Below, in pieces: positions 1 to 9,651 of a stretch of 64,000 nt of DNA (positions are counted from its first letter, which is position 1; each line of letters opens with the position of its first letter). This DNA comes from Trichomonas vaginalis G3 (taxonomy: Eukaryota > Parabasalia > Trichomonadida > Trichomonadidae), in NCBI RefSeq assembly GCF_026262505.1, contig NC_067207.1, forward strand, positions 6,518,252 through 6,582,251, in the 5' to 3' direction. The position numbers and the translations under genes were made by a program. Under the pieces are notes generated by a model. That model was not told the DNA's origin and did no database searches. It saw only the letters and a list, made by a program, of their open reading frames with translations.

Positions 1-64
1 TATGGAAAGCTTAGACCAAGTCTGTCAAACGCTTGTTCTGCAATTACTTTCCAATACAGGTTGA

Positions 65-1114
65 CTAAATGAAATATCCAATGTCAACACTTGAAAATGC
101 CTGAGAATTAATTGACTGAATATCATTTGAAATAAAGATTTTTACATTATTAACATTAATAAATGATGCAGGAATAGTGTAATCATTGATATTTCCTATT
201 GAGATATTGATTAATTTGTTGAAATTTAAAAGTGATGAAAAAAGTTTCTCTTCATTAAGTCGTTTAATTGTATTTGTATGTAAAAAATCGAATTTTATTG
301 TTGTGACTGTTTCTTTGAGAGACAAATCATTAATGAGTGTGAATCCTTGGTTTTCATAAATTAATTCTTGAATTTCACAATTGGTAAAGGCATTAGATGA
401 GATAGAACCAGAGATATCTTGAGGTGTTTTTAATGTTATACTTGCAAGACTATAACATCTATAAAATGCATAATCTCCGATTGATGTAACACTTGAAGGA
501 ATTGTTATACTTGTAAGACTAGAACAACTAGAAAATATAGAATTTCCGATTGATGTAACACTTGAAGGAATTGTTATACTTGTAAGACTAGAACAACTAG
601 AAAATATAGAATTTCCGATTGATGTAACACTTGAAGGAATTGTTATACTTGTAAGACTAGTACAACCATAAAATGCAGAATTTCCGATTGATGTAACACT
701 TGAAGGAATTGTTATACTTGTAAGACTAGAACAACCATAAAATGCAGAATTTCCGATTGATGTAACACTTGAAGGAATTGTTATACTTGTAAGACTAGAA
801 CATCTATAAAATACAGAATCTCCGATTGATGTAACACTTGAAAGAATTGTTATACTGGTTAGCCTAGTACAACCATAAAATGCAGAATTTCCGATTGATG
901 TAACACTTGAAGGAATTGTTATACTTGTAAGACTAGAACAACCATAAAATGCAAAATCTCCGATTGATGTAACACTTGAAGGAATTGTTATACTTGTAAG
1001 ACTAGAACAATCATAAAATGCAGAAACTTCAATTGATGTAACATTTGAAGGAATATCATAGACTGATCCTTCAGGACAGTCTGAAATTATAAATGGAACA
1101 AAGAAAATTAACAT
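65..1114 (-). CDS. BspA-like leucine-rich-repeat surface protein
   Basis: A 349-residue protein built mainly of about ten 23-residue repeats of the form ITIPSSVTSIGNSAFYGCSS, the TpLRR/LRR_5 type found in bacterial BspA and in the large BspA-like families of trichomonads, where these proteins are linked to adhesion at the cell surface. The N-terminus MLIFFVPFII is hydrophobic and could act as a signal sequence. The repeats occupy roughly residues 20-230; the last ~110 residues are a degenerate LRR tail with no clear membrane anchor. The repeat DNA (about 470-1050) is a 69-bp tandem array with very few differences, so copy number probably changes easily. The start is the first in-frame ATG; the frame stays open upstream without another ATG. 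A Mutator-like element lies 67 bp upstream of the start. Family assignment is secure, function is inferred. Confidence 0.9.
   Translation of the reverse strand: MLIFFVPFIISDCPEGSVYDIPSNVTSIEVSAFYDCSSLTSITIPSSVTSIGDFAFYGCSSLTSITIPSSVTSIGNSAFYGCTRLTSITILSSVTSIGDSVFYRCSSLTSITIPSSVTSIGNSAFYGCSSLTSITIPSSVTSIGNSAFYGCTSLTSITIPSSVTSIGNSIFSSCSSLTSITIPSSVTSIGNSIFSSCSSLTSITIPSSVTSIGDYAFYRCYSLASITLKTPQDISGSISSNAFTNCEIQELIYENQGFTLINDLSLKETVTTIKFDFLHTNTIKRLNEEKLFSSLLNFNKLINISIGNINDYTIPASFINVNNVKIFISNDIQSINSQAFSSVDIGYFI
470..1050 (-). repeat. 69-bp tandem coding repeat (LRR units)
   Basis: About eight near-identical 69-bp units, each encoding one 23-residue LRR. Differences between units are mostly in the AFYGC/IFSSC positions. 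High DNA identity points to recent unit duplication or homogenisation inside the gene. Confidence 0.85.
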
Positions 1115-1189
1115 TGGAAAAAATTTAATGAATTCAGGAGGAAAAAAAACGTATTCAATGACTCGGTATTACGATTTTAAATTTAAAAT

Positions 1190-2243
1190 AAGGGTTTCGT
1201 TTTGCTAAAATTGTCACTTTTATAGCATATTTGTTTTTGGATGTTTTGCGAAACCAAAAAAAAAACCATGATATACAATGTGTGTGTAAAGAAAATACTT
1301 TATTTACTAGTTAAAAAATCATTTGGTATTGATCAAGTTATTTTTTCTGGATAAGATATTATATGGATAATTGGATAGAAAATACAATTATATAATCTTG
1401 TACCTGGTTTAATTAAGCTAATTGTCATCAGAAACTTGTAATTTTTATGAATTTCAGATTTTCTTTTCATTACTGCTTTTCTTAATAGGTCAAGTTCTTA
1501 TTTACGTTATAAAGTATGATATTTACAAATATCAAGTTATCATGTTTTTTGAGAAATTATGAGAAACAAACAAAAATGAAAAAGATAGGAATAGCAATGA
1601 ATAGTGATGTGGGTATAGAAAATGTAAGAGATATGAATGCAAAGCAATCAGTATTTAGGATATTGACCATAGATTTCGAAAAAAAAATGCTGCATATTGA
1701 GCGAAAACTATGATTATATTATAAGGCTGTCATTTAAAGCATAATGAAACTATTCCCTTTTCATTTTAATCAAATAAGATAGTAAAGATTTTTGAATTAG
1801 CTAGAAACTGATGAGATGTTTTCACAAATCAGATTTTTAATCTCTATAATGCATAATTCACTCAATATCTCAATTTTGATATTGCGAGATATTTTTGCTA
1901 TCGGTTTCGTAATTTTGACACAATAGCAAGAGAGTTCTATAAGCATTATTATCAACGTAGAATCTGAATATCATATCAGAAAATGTCGCAAATCTGACAT
2001 TTACCCGACCAAATAGCAAAAATAATTGAATACTTTTCGCAAAAACTTTAAAAATCGATAAAAATATGAAATATAGATATTAAAGAGACTTTTTATATAA
2101 TATTCATAAAGATTTTCCAAAAATATGATACCGCAAAATTAAAAAAGTGACGTCTTGAGTGGAGTCAAAGGTCGAAATTGCTAGCTAAATGTTTTTTTAG
2201 CGAAATTGCGTATTGTACGTTTTTTTCGCAAAACGAAACCCTT
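1190..2243. mobile_element. Non-autonomous Mutator-like (MULE) DNA transposon, 1.05 kb
   Basis: The ends are perfect 16-bp inverted repeats: AAGGGTTTCGTTTTGC at 1190-1205 and its reverse complement at 2228-2243. They are flanked by an exact 9-bp direct duplication ATTTAAAAT at 1181-1189 and 2244-2252. A 9-bp target duplication is the usual signature of Mutator-like elements, which are known in trichomonads. The interior is AT-rich with no transposase-length frame (a 65-codon frame at 1516-1713 looks random), so the element would need a transposase from elsewhere. It sits just 5' of the BspA-like gene. The main caveat is that the duplication is pure A/T and could partly be chance. Confidence 0.72.
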
Positions 2244-2252
2244 ATTTAAAAT

Positions 2253-2946
2253 GAAATTTGAAAAAAATCAAAAATAGTACAAATTCAAAAGTCAAATTGT
2301 GAGCTTTACAAAATTTTCATCATCATTGTAAAATTTTTACAAGAAAGTTTTCAGGAACTTTTTTTTAATACTCAGAAAAAAGTAAAAAAAATATTGAATG
2401 TATTTAATGCTGCACTTAGGCCCATCTAACTTTAATTCAAATTTTCACAAAATAAAGTCACTTTTGAGATGGATTGAAGCGGAGTATATTTTGCTGTTTG
2501 CTTTAAATGTTGATCAAAAATTCGATCAATTTCTCCATCATGTAAACCTCGATGTCACTTTTGCGGCAGAGCGGATCGATTTTTATCAATAATTGGACAA
2601 ACAAAGGTACATTCACTAGGCGATAACAGTAAAATGGGATGAAAATAGGATAAATAGCATCCCTATATAGTGCCTAACAATATTTATACGGGCAAAAAAT
2701 TTTGGACAAACATTCTATTTTTAATAAAATAAACATATATTTATATGGGAAATTAGGGAGATCTGAAACTCAAAAATTATTTTTAAATTTTAATATGATA
2801 AATATAATTGTGATTATATATACATTGCAAGTAAAATATTAATTCGGAACAACGATGAGATGTGATAAATTTGATTCTCTCAAAAATCTATTTTGATGTT
2901 TTAAAATTAATTTATATCTTATATGCATATAGGATATGTAGTAATT
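2253..2946. other. Intergenic, no gene recognised
   Basis: AT-rich DNA between the MULE and the next gene. A 64-codon frame at 2398-2592 has no recognisable similarity and is not called. Confidence 0.5.
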
Positions 2947-3832
2947 TTAAAACATGAAAAGTGACGATTTGCGGTTAGAAAAAGTCATCAAAATCATGAC
3001 CATGTATTTATAGCAATTAAATTCTGTTTTTTCGTAAATAATTTGAGCTATTGATCTAAATTGATCTTTATTTGGATTGAGTTCTATCAATTTGGCGAAT
3101 AGTGGAACAACTTCATCTAGTTTGCTAAGAAAACAGAATTCATCGATCGGGTGATCTGTTAAATATACTTCATTGTTTTCAACATGAGGAAGTAATCTTG
3201 TGAGGATCCTAATCGCGATATAGTTATCTTCTTGTAAACCATCTTGGCTTAATGCAATTGTATATAGGATGTTGATTATATCTTGAAGTTTCTGCAAACT
3301 TTCTATCAAATATAAAAATATATTTACCCGAGAGATACAATGAGGTATTATTAAATTAATTAAATTCACCATTTGCGAAAGCTCTTTCGATTGCTTCAAT
3401 ATTATCTTTGAACCATCCTAATAAAAATACCTTGTTCGAAGTAATCTGATGAGTAATTGGTATTTTGATTATTTTAGAAGCCAAATTCGCAAAAGTTCTA
3501 AGTTTTGCAACATTTGGTTCTTCTTTTGATAGTTTAGTAATCCTTTCGATAATAGCTTTATCTTCTTCATCATTTTTCGAAGCTTTTGGTAAAGCTTTTT
3601 GATTAATCTCATCATTTATCAGTATTTTCTCATCACTTAAGATCTTAGTAATTGATGAAATAATAGTTTTTGCGTTTTTTGGATCTTGTTCGACAATTCT
3701 GCGTAAAGAATTTTGTACTTCATCAAGTGCTGTATTAATCATTTCGTTATTAACTTTGCCATAATAATTATAATTGTTCAATTGCCTGGATGCATTCTTC
3801 TTCTCTTCCTTTTTGGCTTTCTTCTCTTCCAT
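2947..3832 (-). CDS. Hypothetical protein in two overlapping frames (intron or frameshift)
   Basis: Two overlapping open frames appear to belong to one gene. The first (3832 down to 3356, 158 codons) starts with a Lys/Glu-rich segment MEEKKAKKEEKK followed by a helical region. The second (to 2947) continues as a helical, possibly ARM/HEAT-like stretch including LPHVENNEVYLTDHP. No family is recognised. Removing a 67-nt stretch that starts GTGAAT and ends GATAG (about 3303-3370) would join the frames without a stop, but it lacks the trichomonad intron signals (5' GTAYGT and 3' ACTAACACACAG), so a single-base indel or gene decay is as likely. An initiator-like TCATTTC lies 4 bases before the ATG. 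The coding character of both parts is moderate. Confidence 0.5.
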
Positions 3833-3835
3833 TAT

Positions 3836-3842
3836 GAAATGA
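3836..3842 (-). promoter_or_regulatory. Initiator-like element
   Basis: TCATTTC on the minus strand, a few bases before the ATG at 3832. It matches the trichomonad initiator TCA(+1)Py(T/A) in sequence and position. The motif is short and could be chance in AT-rich DNA. Confidence 0.4.
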
Positions 3843-4349
3843 AATTTAAATTATCCAACAGCTTCGTTTTTTAATATTCCACCAATTTTATTTTTTCCGA
3901 CTCAATTCTTCATTAAACTTTGAAAATTGTATGAGTATTTTGAATGTTAACTATACTCCTATCTACTAAAATGTTATCAAAGTGTTTTTGAGCATTCATT
4001 TATATAATTTCAAATTTTTATTCTATTCGTAACTTGCTATTTTAATGTTTGACAGTTTATTAATTTGTTTAGTGATCATTTGCTTCAGAACTCGTCAATT
4101 TTTTAGAATACACAAGATCACCCTAAATTTGTTTGCAATCAAATCTTTATAATCAATAAAATCGAAACACCGGTCTCTTGGTTATATAGATATTATGACT
4201 ATATCTTGTGATCTTTTGGGAAATCAATTCCATTTCTTGTTTAATGAATTAAAAAGCAATTGGATATAATTAATATGGTAAACAACCGATTAAAATACAA
4301 CTTTAATATAAAATATATATATAAAAAAAATAATAAAATAAATATTGAG
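3843..4349. other. Intergenic
   Basis: AT-rich spacer between two minus-strand genes. Nothing recognisable; a 65-codon frame ending near 4241 is not supported. Confidence 0.5.
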
Positions 4350-7058
4350 TCAATTTTTGTGGTGACTCTTCTTTGGAGGTTCAAATGGTGAATCATCTTT
4401 AATGCAATCAAAAACAGCATCGAAAGAGAATTGTTCATCTAAATCTGACCAAATATCTTCGCCAGTTTCAGGTAGAGACGGAATTGGGAAGTCCCATTTA
4501 GAAATTACGTTCGAGCTCTTTCTAATTTTCTTTCTTTCTCTAAGAGATTTCGTTCTAATCTCTGTTGTTTGGTTATTTGTTTCCAAATCAACATTTAATT
4601 CAGTTGAAACTGATTTCTGGATGAACAGTGGTGCTTCATTTACATCATTCTGGTTTAGGGAAACATCTCCAGCGTTCGCCAGTGTTGATTGGATATTAGA
4701 TACGTCTCCTCCGTCACTGAGATTGGTATAGCCATCAATCATGGGGTTATCCATGGTTCTGGATACCAAGTTTGCAGGAACTGATCGGTTACGGCGCTTA
4801 CTTGACATTGGTTTTTGAATATAATCTTCTGCATCATCAAAATCATCGTTATTGACCATGATACTGACATGCGTGTTCTGTTTGGGTCTCTTAACTCCAG
4901 GAACTAATGGTAGTTTTGGTGAATCTGGCTTGTTTTTCGTAGGAGATATCCAATCAATTTTTGTTTTCGTTCTTAATCTCTTTCTTTTATGATTTTTATA
5001 TGGTTCAAAGAAGTCTTTGGTCGGACTCTTTATCAAACTCTCTTCTACATGTTCAGGAGGGGTGTTTATATTGAGAACTTCTGCAGATTTAGCGTAACTA
5101 AGCTCAAACAATTGTTTTGATGGTTCAAATCGTGTTTCATTCATAGAAATAGAGATGTTTGTTGCATCAATGTATTGAGGAAACCTTGAATCCCTTTCAT
5201 CAATGAAAACACTATAAAAGTTGTCACTTTTTTGTTGATTTTCATCCAAAATTCGATAAAAATCTCTCATTAATGATTCTTTGTCACCAGATTCCTGTGA
5301 TATAATGAAAGAAGCATCAGATGAAGGGAATGAAAGGAAAACATGGCTGTTGGCTGCTGTTTCTAAGAAATCTCTAAAAACTGGTAAAGAATCTGGACAT
5401 AAACCATCAGCAACTAAGACTTGGAGGTTGGAATCGAATAAATCTTGTATATAGATGATGGAATCATCTCCTCCTCCGTTAAATGAGAGATCTAAGTAAA
5501 TTAAGTTCGAATTAAACACGGAATCAACAATTATTGAAATATATGAACCTATTGTAGCATATTTCTTACCTCTGACGCATAAATGAAGTAAATTTGGCGA
5601 GTTTATCAAGAAATTTGCAAATAATTGAATTAAATCTGGATCATTGTCCCTGAAACAGTAATTAACAGATAAATATGACAAGTCCTCATTCAAAAGAAGA
5701 AAGTCGAATAGGATATTGTTAACAGGATTGCGATCCCAGACTAATGAGCAAATTGTCTTCAAATTTGACTGGTTTAAGTAGCTGAAAAACGCTTCCCAGT
5801 CTTTATTTGGGCATCTTGCATTGACAATTGATAATCTAACTCCTTTTTCATTATAATTATTTTCAATCATTTGGAAAAAGTGCAATAAACCATCATCCAT
5901 CCATTTTATGTTATCCACTGATATTGATTCCAATGATTCTGGTAGAATTATTGAGTCTAATGAATTCGTATCGATGTTATTATTCGCAGATAAATTTATC
6001 GCTTTCAAATTGTTTAATCTATACTTTGTGATGGAGTTTAGTACATCTGCTATATCTAGGTCACATTTTTCTAGCGATAAGTATTGTATATTCGGGATAT
6101 TTGGGAAAATTAAAGATAACCTTATATTTGATGAGAAATCCAGATTTAAATAAACTAAAATGTCTCCAACCCTACTGTTTATGAACTCTTTACAGAAATA
6201 TTTCATGTTTTCGTCTGATATTGCTCTTTGAAAACCTAAAGATCGGATTTCTTTAGCAATTACGACTTCTTTCAACTGGTCTAGTTGTGAATCTGCGAAT
6301 AATGAGTTAGAAAATGTCAATCCTTGTAGATTGAGATCGTTATTTTTCATTATTTGGTCTAGATATGAACTAAATGACTCTGTAGCTTTTCCGTTAATAC
6401 TTATATGCTGAATGTTTGATTTCTCCCGTGAAATATATGATGCGTGGTGAAATAGATCTAATCCTTGGACTTTGGAGAGTTCTACACTTACAATGCTTTT
6501 GACAAGTGGCAGTATATCACATAGTATTGGTAAAATATTCTTTTGGTTTTGAAATTGGCGAATAGAAATCGAAGAATTTGAAAAAGTAAGAAAATCATAG
6601 AGACTTATTTGAATATCCTGTGTCATTTGGATATCTTTTTGCTTGCAGTAAAGTTCCACACGTGAAATTATTGATTCTGGTGTTGGTTCGTAAATTAAAT
6701 TTTTATATGGAGTAAACCCAATAGCGTTGAGTTCATGTGTCTTTAATATTTTCTGTAATGATTCTGAAATTGTCAAAAGTATCTGATTAACTTCTTCCGA
6801 AAAACAATTAAATTTCGAATTTCCAAAAGTTAACTGTATATTATAAGCAGAATAGTTAAAATTTGTAAGTTCTAACCATGAAAATTGATAAAGTAGCTTT
6901 GAATCGCCAAAATCATAAAATAATAAGTAATTTGGCGATACAATTAAAATCAAATCAACTGCATTCTCGGCTAATGATATTTCTTGTACAATTCCTGCAT
7001 ATAGTGGATTGATGCCACGATCCCTTGCATCCGAGACTGCAAGCTGATAAGGCATCAT
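4350..7058 (-). CDS. Large leucine-rich-repeat protein, CARMIL-like architecture
   Basis: A 902-residue protein. Residues ~1-130 look like a PH-type domain (LILIVSPNYLLFYDF, then a hydrophobic/aromatic strand pattern). Residues ~200-560 hold irregular LRRs of the ribonuclease-inhibitor/CARMIL kind (NIQYLSLEKCDLDIADVLN, LKAINLSANNN, NLIYLDLSFNGGG). Residues ~600-902 are polar and likely disordered, with basic clusters (NHKRKRLRTKTK, SSKRRNRS, RERKKIRKSS) and an acidic C-terminus containing WSDLDEQFSFDAVFD. The order PH-like, LRR, disordered tail is that of CARMIL/LRRC16 proteins, which bind actin capping protein and membranes; many such LRR proteins occur in trichomonads. I cannot find a clean capping-protein-interaction motif, so the actin role is inference. 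The gene starts with two consecutive ATGs at 7058 and 7055. Confidence 0.75.
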   Translation of the reverse strand: MMPYQLAVSDARDRGINPLYAGIVQEISLAENAVDLILIVSPNYLLFYDFGDSKLLYQFSWLELTNFNYSAYNIQLTFGNSKFNCFSEEVNQILLTISESLQKILKTHELNAIGFTPYKNLIYEPTPESIISRVELYCKQKDIQMTQDIQISLYDFLTFSNSSISIRQFQNQKNILPILCDILPLVKSIVSVELSKVQGLDLFHHASYISREKSNIQHISINGKATESFSSYLDQIMKNNDLNLQGLTFSNSLFADSQLDQLKEVVIAKEIRSLGFQRAISDENMKYFCKEFINSRVGDILVYLNLDFSSNIRLSLIFPNIPNIQYLSLEKCDLDIADVLNSITKYRLNNLKAINLSANNNIDTNSLDSIILPESLESISVDNIKWMDDGLLHFFQMIENNYNEKGVRLSIVNARCPNKDWEAFFSYLNQSNLKTICSLVWDRNPVNNILFDFLLLNEDLSYLSVNYCFRDNDPDLIQLFANFLINSPNLLHLCVRGKKYATIGSYISIIVDSVFNSNLIYLDLSFNGGGDDSIIYIQDLFDSNLQVLVADGLCPDSLPVFRDFLETAANSHVFLSFPSSDASFIISQESGDKESLMRDFYRILDENQQKSDNFYSVFIDERDSRFPQYIDATNISISMNETRFEPSKQLFELSYAKSAEVLNINTPPEHVEESLIKSPTKDFFEPYKNHKRKRLRTKTKIDWISPTKNKPDSPKLPLVPGVKRPKQNTHVSIMVNNDDFDDAEDYIQKPMSSKRRNRSVPANLVSRTMDNPMIDGYTNLSDGGDVSNIQSTLANAGDVSLNQNDVNEAPLFIQKSVSTELNVDLETNNQTTEIRTKSLRERKKIRKSSNVISKWDFPIPSLPETGEDIWSDLDEQFSFDAVFDCIKDDSPFEPPKKSHHKN

Positions 7059-7781
7059 TCATTCAACAACTAGAAATATGAAATTTTGGTAAAGTGAAAT
7101 AGAGTTTATTAGATCGGATTTATATAAACAACTATAGAAAAACTAAGATTGTAATGTTAATCAATAGAGATTTTAAGGTTCGCGAACAAACTCACCTTGA
7201 AGACCAACAAATGTGATATTTAGCATACCTCTAGTTTTCTCCTTTAGTTGTAAGTTTGCAATTATGAATATTATTTAAATATGAAATATATGGAGAAATA
7301 CACCTAAAATAGTAGCATGTCTTGTATTTAATAGGTGTAAAAAGCACAATCCTTGAGATAATAATAATAAATCTTCAACGTTCCAAAATAATGATTGAAA
7401 ATAAGCTATTCTTGTTTGGTATGATCAAAGATTAGCTGATTTTTTATGTCTTTTAACCATATTTGGCGCAATTAACGAAAATAAGGATGTTTGAAAATTT
7501 CGATGAATATTGATAGGTTCAGAGCATTAGAAAGCGAGTAAAACCTAATTAAATCTTATAAGAAGCAATAACACATTCAAAAATTGCTCTTACATCGATT
7601 CAAAAGATTGGCATTTTATGAGGATTATCAAAATGGTTATCTTATAGGAATTTGGAAACAGAAATTACAATTACACGAGTTCAAAAAGATCTAATCCTAG
7701 TAAATAAGCGATTTTATATTAAATGTAAAATATAGTTTTGTTTTAAGCTAAAAAATTATAAAAAAATCATATCATATTTGC
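7059..7781. other. Intergenic
   Basis: AT-rich spacer between minus-strand genes; no frame, repeat or RNA gene recognised. Confidence 0.5.
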
Positions 7782-8237
7782 TTAATCAAGCTTCCTGTGG
7801 TGGAATGTGCAGAACTGGAACATGATGATGACCATGACAATACCGATCAAAACAATTGCAGTGATAATCAAAGCATAAAGTGTAGTATCTGATGGAACTT
7901 CTTGTGTAGCGCGAACGGCAACTGTTGTGCTGTTTTCTTCAGCTGGGCATGTAAGTGTAAGAATGAATGGCTCCTGTTCTAATTTGACAGATGTTGTATA
8001 TGGTGCTTCTTTTCCTGAGAATTCAAGTGCAGTCTCAGATGTGGAGTTAGTTGAAATGATTGTCTTTGAAGCTTTGATTTTTGTGGATTGTGTCCAAAGT
8101 TTAAGGAAAATTTTCTTTGCAAAAGGAACTTCAAGCTCTAATTTATCAGTGCAATTAAATACGTATTCCGTAGATTGTTCATTGAGAATGAAGGAAGATT
8201 TGACTGATGCAGCCGAGATAGCAAGGGCGAAAAACAT
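7782..8237 (-). CDS. Small single-pass type-I membrane protein
   Basis: 151 residues from the first ATG (8237); the open frame extends three codons further but begins at TTG. The N-terminus MFFALAISAASVKSS is a probable cleaved signal peptide. It is followed by a Thr/Ser-rich ectodomain of about 100 residues with two cysteines (NCTDKL, LTCPAEE) that could form one disulphide, and several N-glycosylation sequons (NCT, NST, NSTT). A strong transmembrane helix (about TLYALIITAIVLIGIVMVII) follows, and a short basic tail ending HHRKLD. The layout suits a small surface or endomembrane protein with an Ig- or jelly-like ectodomain. No family is recognised. Confidence 0.72.
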   Translation of the reverse strand: MFFALAISAASVKSSFILNEQSTEYVFNCTDKLELEVPFAKKIFLKLWTQSTKIKASKTIISTNSTSETALEFSGKEAPYTTSVKLEQEPFILTLTCPAEENSTTVAVRATQEVPSDTTLYALIITAIVLIGIVMVIIMFQFCTFHHRKLD

Positions 8238-8246
8238 TATTGTCAA

Positions 8247-9048
8247 AACCTCCCATTTCCCCCTAAAGAAACCGCTGCTAAAAACTTGATTGGTTTGTGC
8301 TGGAAAGTGAACTGCTGATACCTATTGATTCCGATTATAAAAGAAAAGAAATGGATCAGAGTGCAGAAAAAAAATTTCATTTTCAAGATTGATGATAATA
8401 TAGGATTAGAATACTCTTGTTTAAGCAAATTTGAATTCATTAAAAATTAGTGTAAATTTTCTACAATCAAAACCAAAAATTTTCATTCATGAGTGATGCC
8501 TTTCGAAATAAACAAGGAACTCATACTTTACATTGTTGTTAATAATCTCACACTTACTCAAGTAAAACTATCAGTTCAATATCATTATGAAAGCCAGCAA
8601 TAAAATGAGCAAATGAGGTTTCTAAATTTCAACTAAGAAGAAGTTTTATTGGATATATTATGATCGTTGGCATAATTTAAAAGTGATGAATTGCAATTCT
8701 ACCTTGTTAATGGAATTGTGAACAATAATCTAGAGGATTCACTTATAATGATACTGTGAAAAAGAAAATCCTTACAATGCTGATTTGTGCATAGAATAAG
8801 ATATGGTTCAATTGAAAATACAGAAACTAGTATTATATATGTAACTTAATAATGATAAATAGTTCTATTAAGACTCATGAATATGAGAGTTACATCATAT
8901 TTCATATTATGCAGAGAAAAATCTTGAATTTAAAATATATATTAAAATTTGTTATGTAAGATAGCGCAAATAGAAATAATTTAATAAACAAAAGCATTAC
9001 TGCTTGTAAAGTACCAATTTGATATAAAACCAAATGTAAAAATTATAA
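8247..9048. other. Intergenic
   Basis: AT-rich. A 65-codon minus-strand frame just upstream of the membrane protein (8243-8440) has no similarity and overlaps the TTG extension, so it is not called. Confidence 0.5.
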
Positions 9049-9651
9049 TCAACAGCATTGAACTTGTTTGGAATTTTGAAACGTTGCAGTTACATGGTGA
9101 TTTGCATGATTTACGACGAAATGATATCCAGCTGAAGCTGCTCCCAAAAATAAGTTATCAATTTCTTCACCTGTAAGTGCAGAAACAAAAAAGATGCCTT
9201 CGAACTTATTAATTTTTGAATTTATATATGATTCCATTGCTGGATCTGGCTTTCGTAAATCATTTTTGTTAATTGCCAAAATGAAAGGAGGAATCACATC
9301 ATTAGTTTCACAAATAACGTTAACCCAATAATCTATAGAGTTTACGGATTCCATATCAGTCGTTGACACAACTAGAACTACAGCAGCTGCAGATCGAGTG
9401 TATATTGGAGCGAGTGACTTGAATTGTTCTTGACCAGCTGTATCCCACATGAATATGTTTACATCTTGCCCTTCAACTGAGATACGTTTTGTCATGTGGT
9501 TTGCACCAATTGTCGGTTCCATTGTCTTGTTAAACTCGCCATTGATCCAGCGGAGTGATAGACTTGTTTTTCCTACACCTGAATTTCCTATCATTACAAT
9601 TTTACAACATAATGTTGGCTCAGATGCATCATCAGCCATGCGTGTTCTCAT
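9049..9651 (-). CDS. Rab-family small GTPase
   Basis: 200 residues with all five G motifs: G1 GNSGVGKT (22-29), switch-I Thr in EPTIGAN (~47), G3 WDTAGQE (69-75), G4 NKND (128-131) and G5 SAL (157-159). It ends in QCC, a double-Cys site for geranylgeranylation. The fold and the two terminal cysteines place it among Rab GTPases, which cycle GTP/GDP and recruit tethers and motors to vesicle membranes; trichomonads have very large Rab families. The subfamily cannot be read with confidence. A second in-frame ATG at 9639 (MADDASE) is an equally good start and gives 196 residues. The next gene, on the opposite strand, encodes a CCZ1-like protein, a family that activates Rab7, but adjacency alone does not show a link. 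Confidence 0.93.
   Translation of the reverse strand: MRTRMADDASEPTLCCKIVMIGNSGVGKTSLSLRWINGEFNKTMEPTIGANHMTKRISVEGQDVNIFMWDTAGQEQFKSLAPIYTRSAAAVVLVVSTTDMESVNSIDYWVNVICETNDVIPPFILAINKNDLRKPDPAMESYINSKINKFEGIFFVSALTGEEIDNLFLGAASAGYHFVVNHANHHVTATFQNSKQVQCC

Noticed and set aside
8243-8440. 65-codon minus-strand frame upstream of the small membrane protein
   Set aside because: No similarity, overlaps the neighbouring frame, and background composition.
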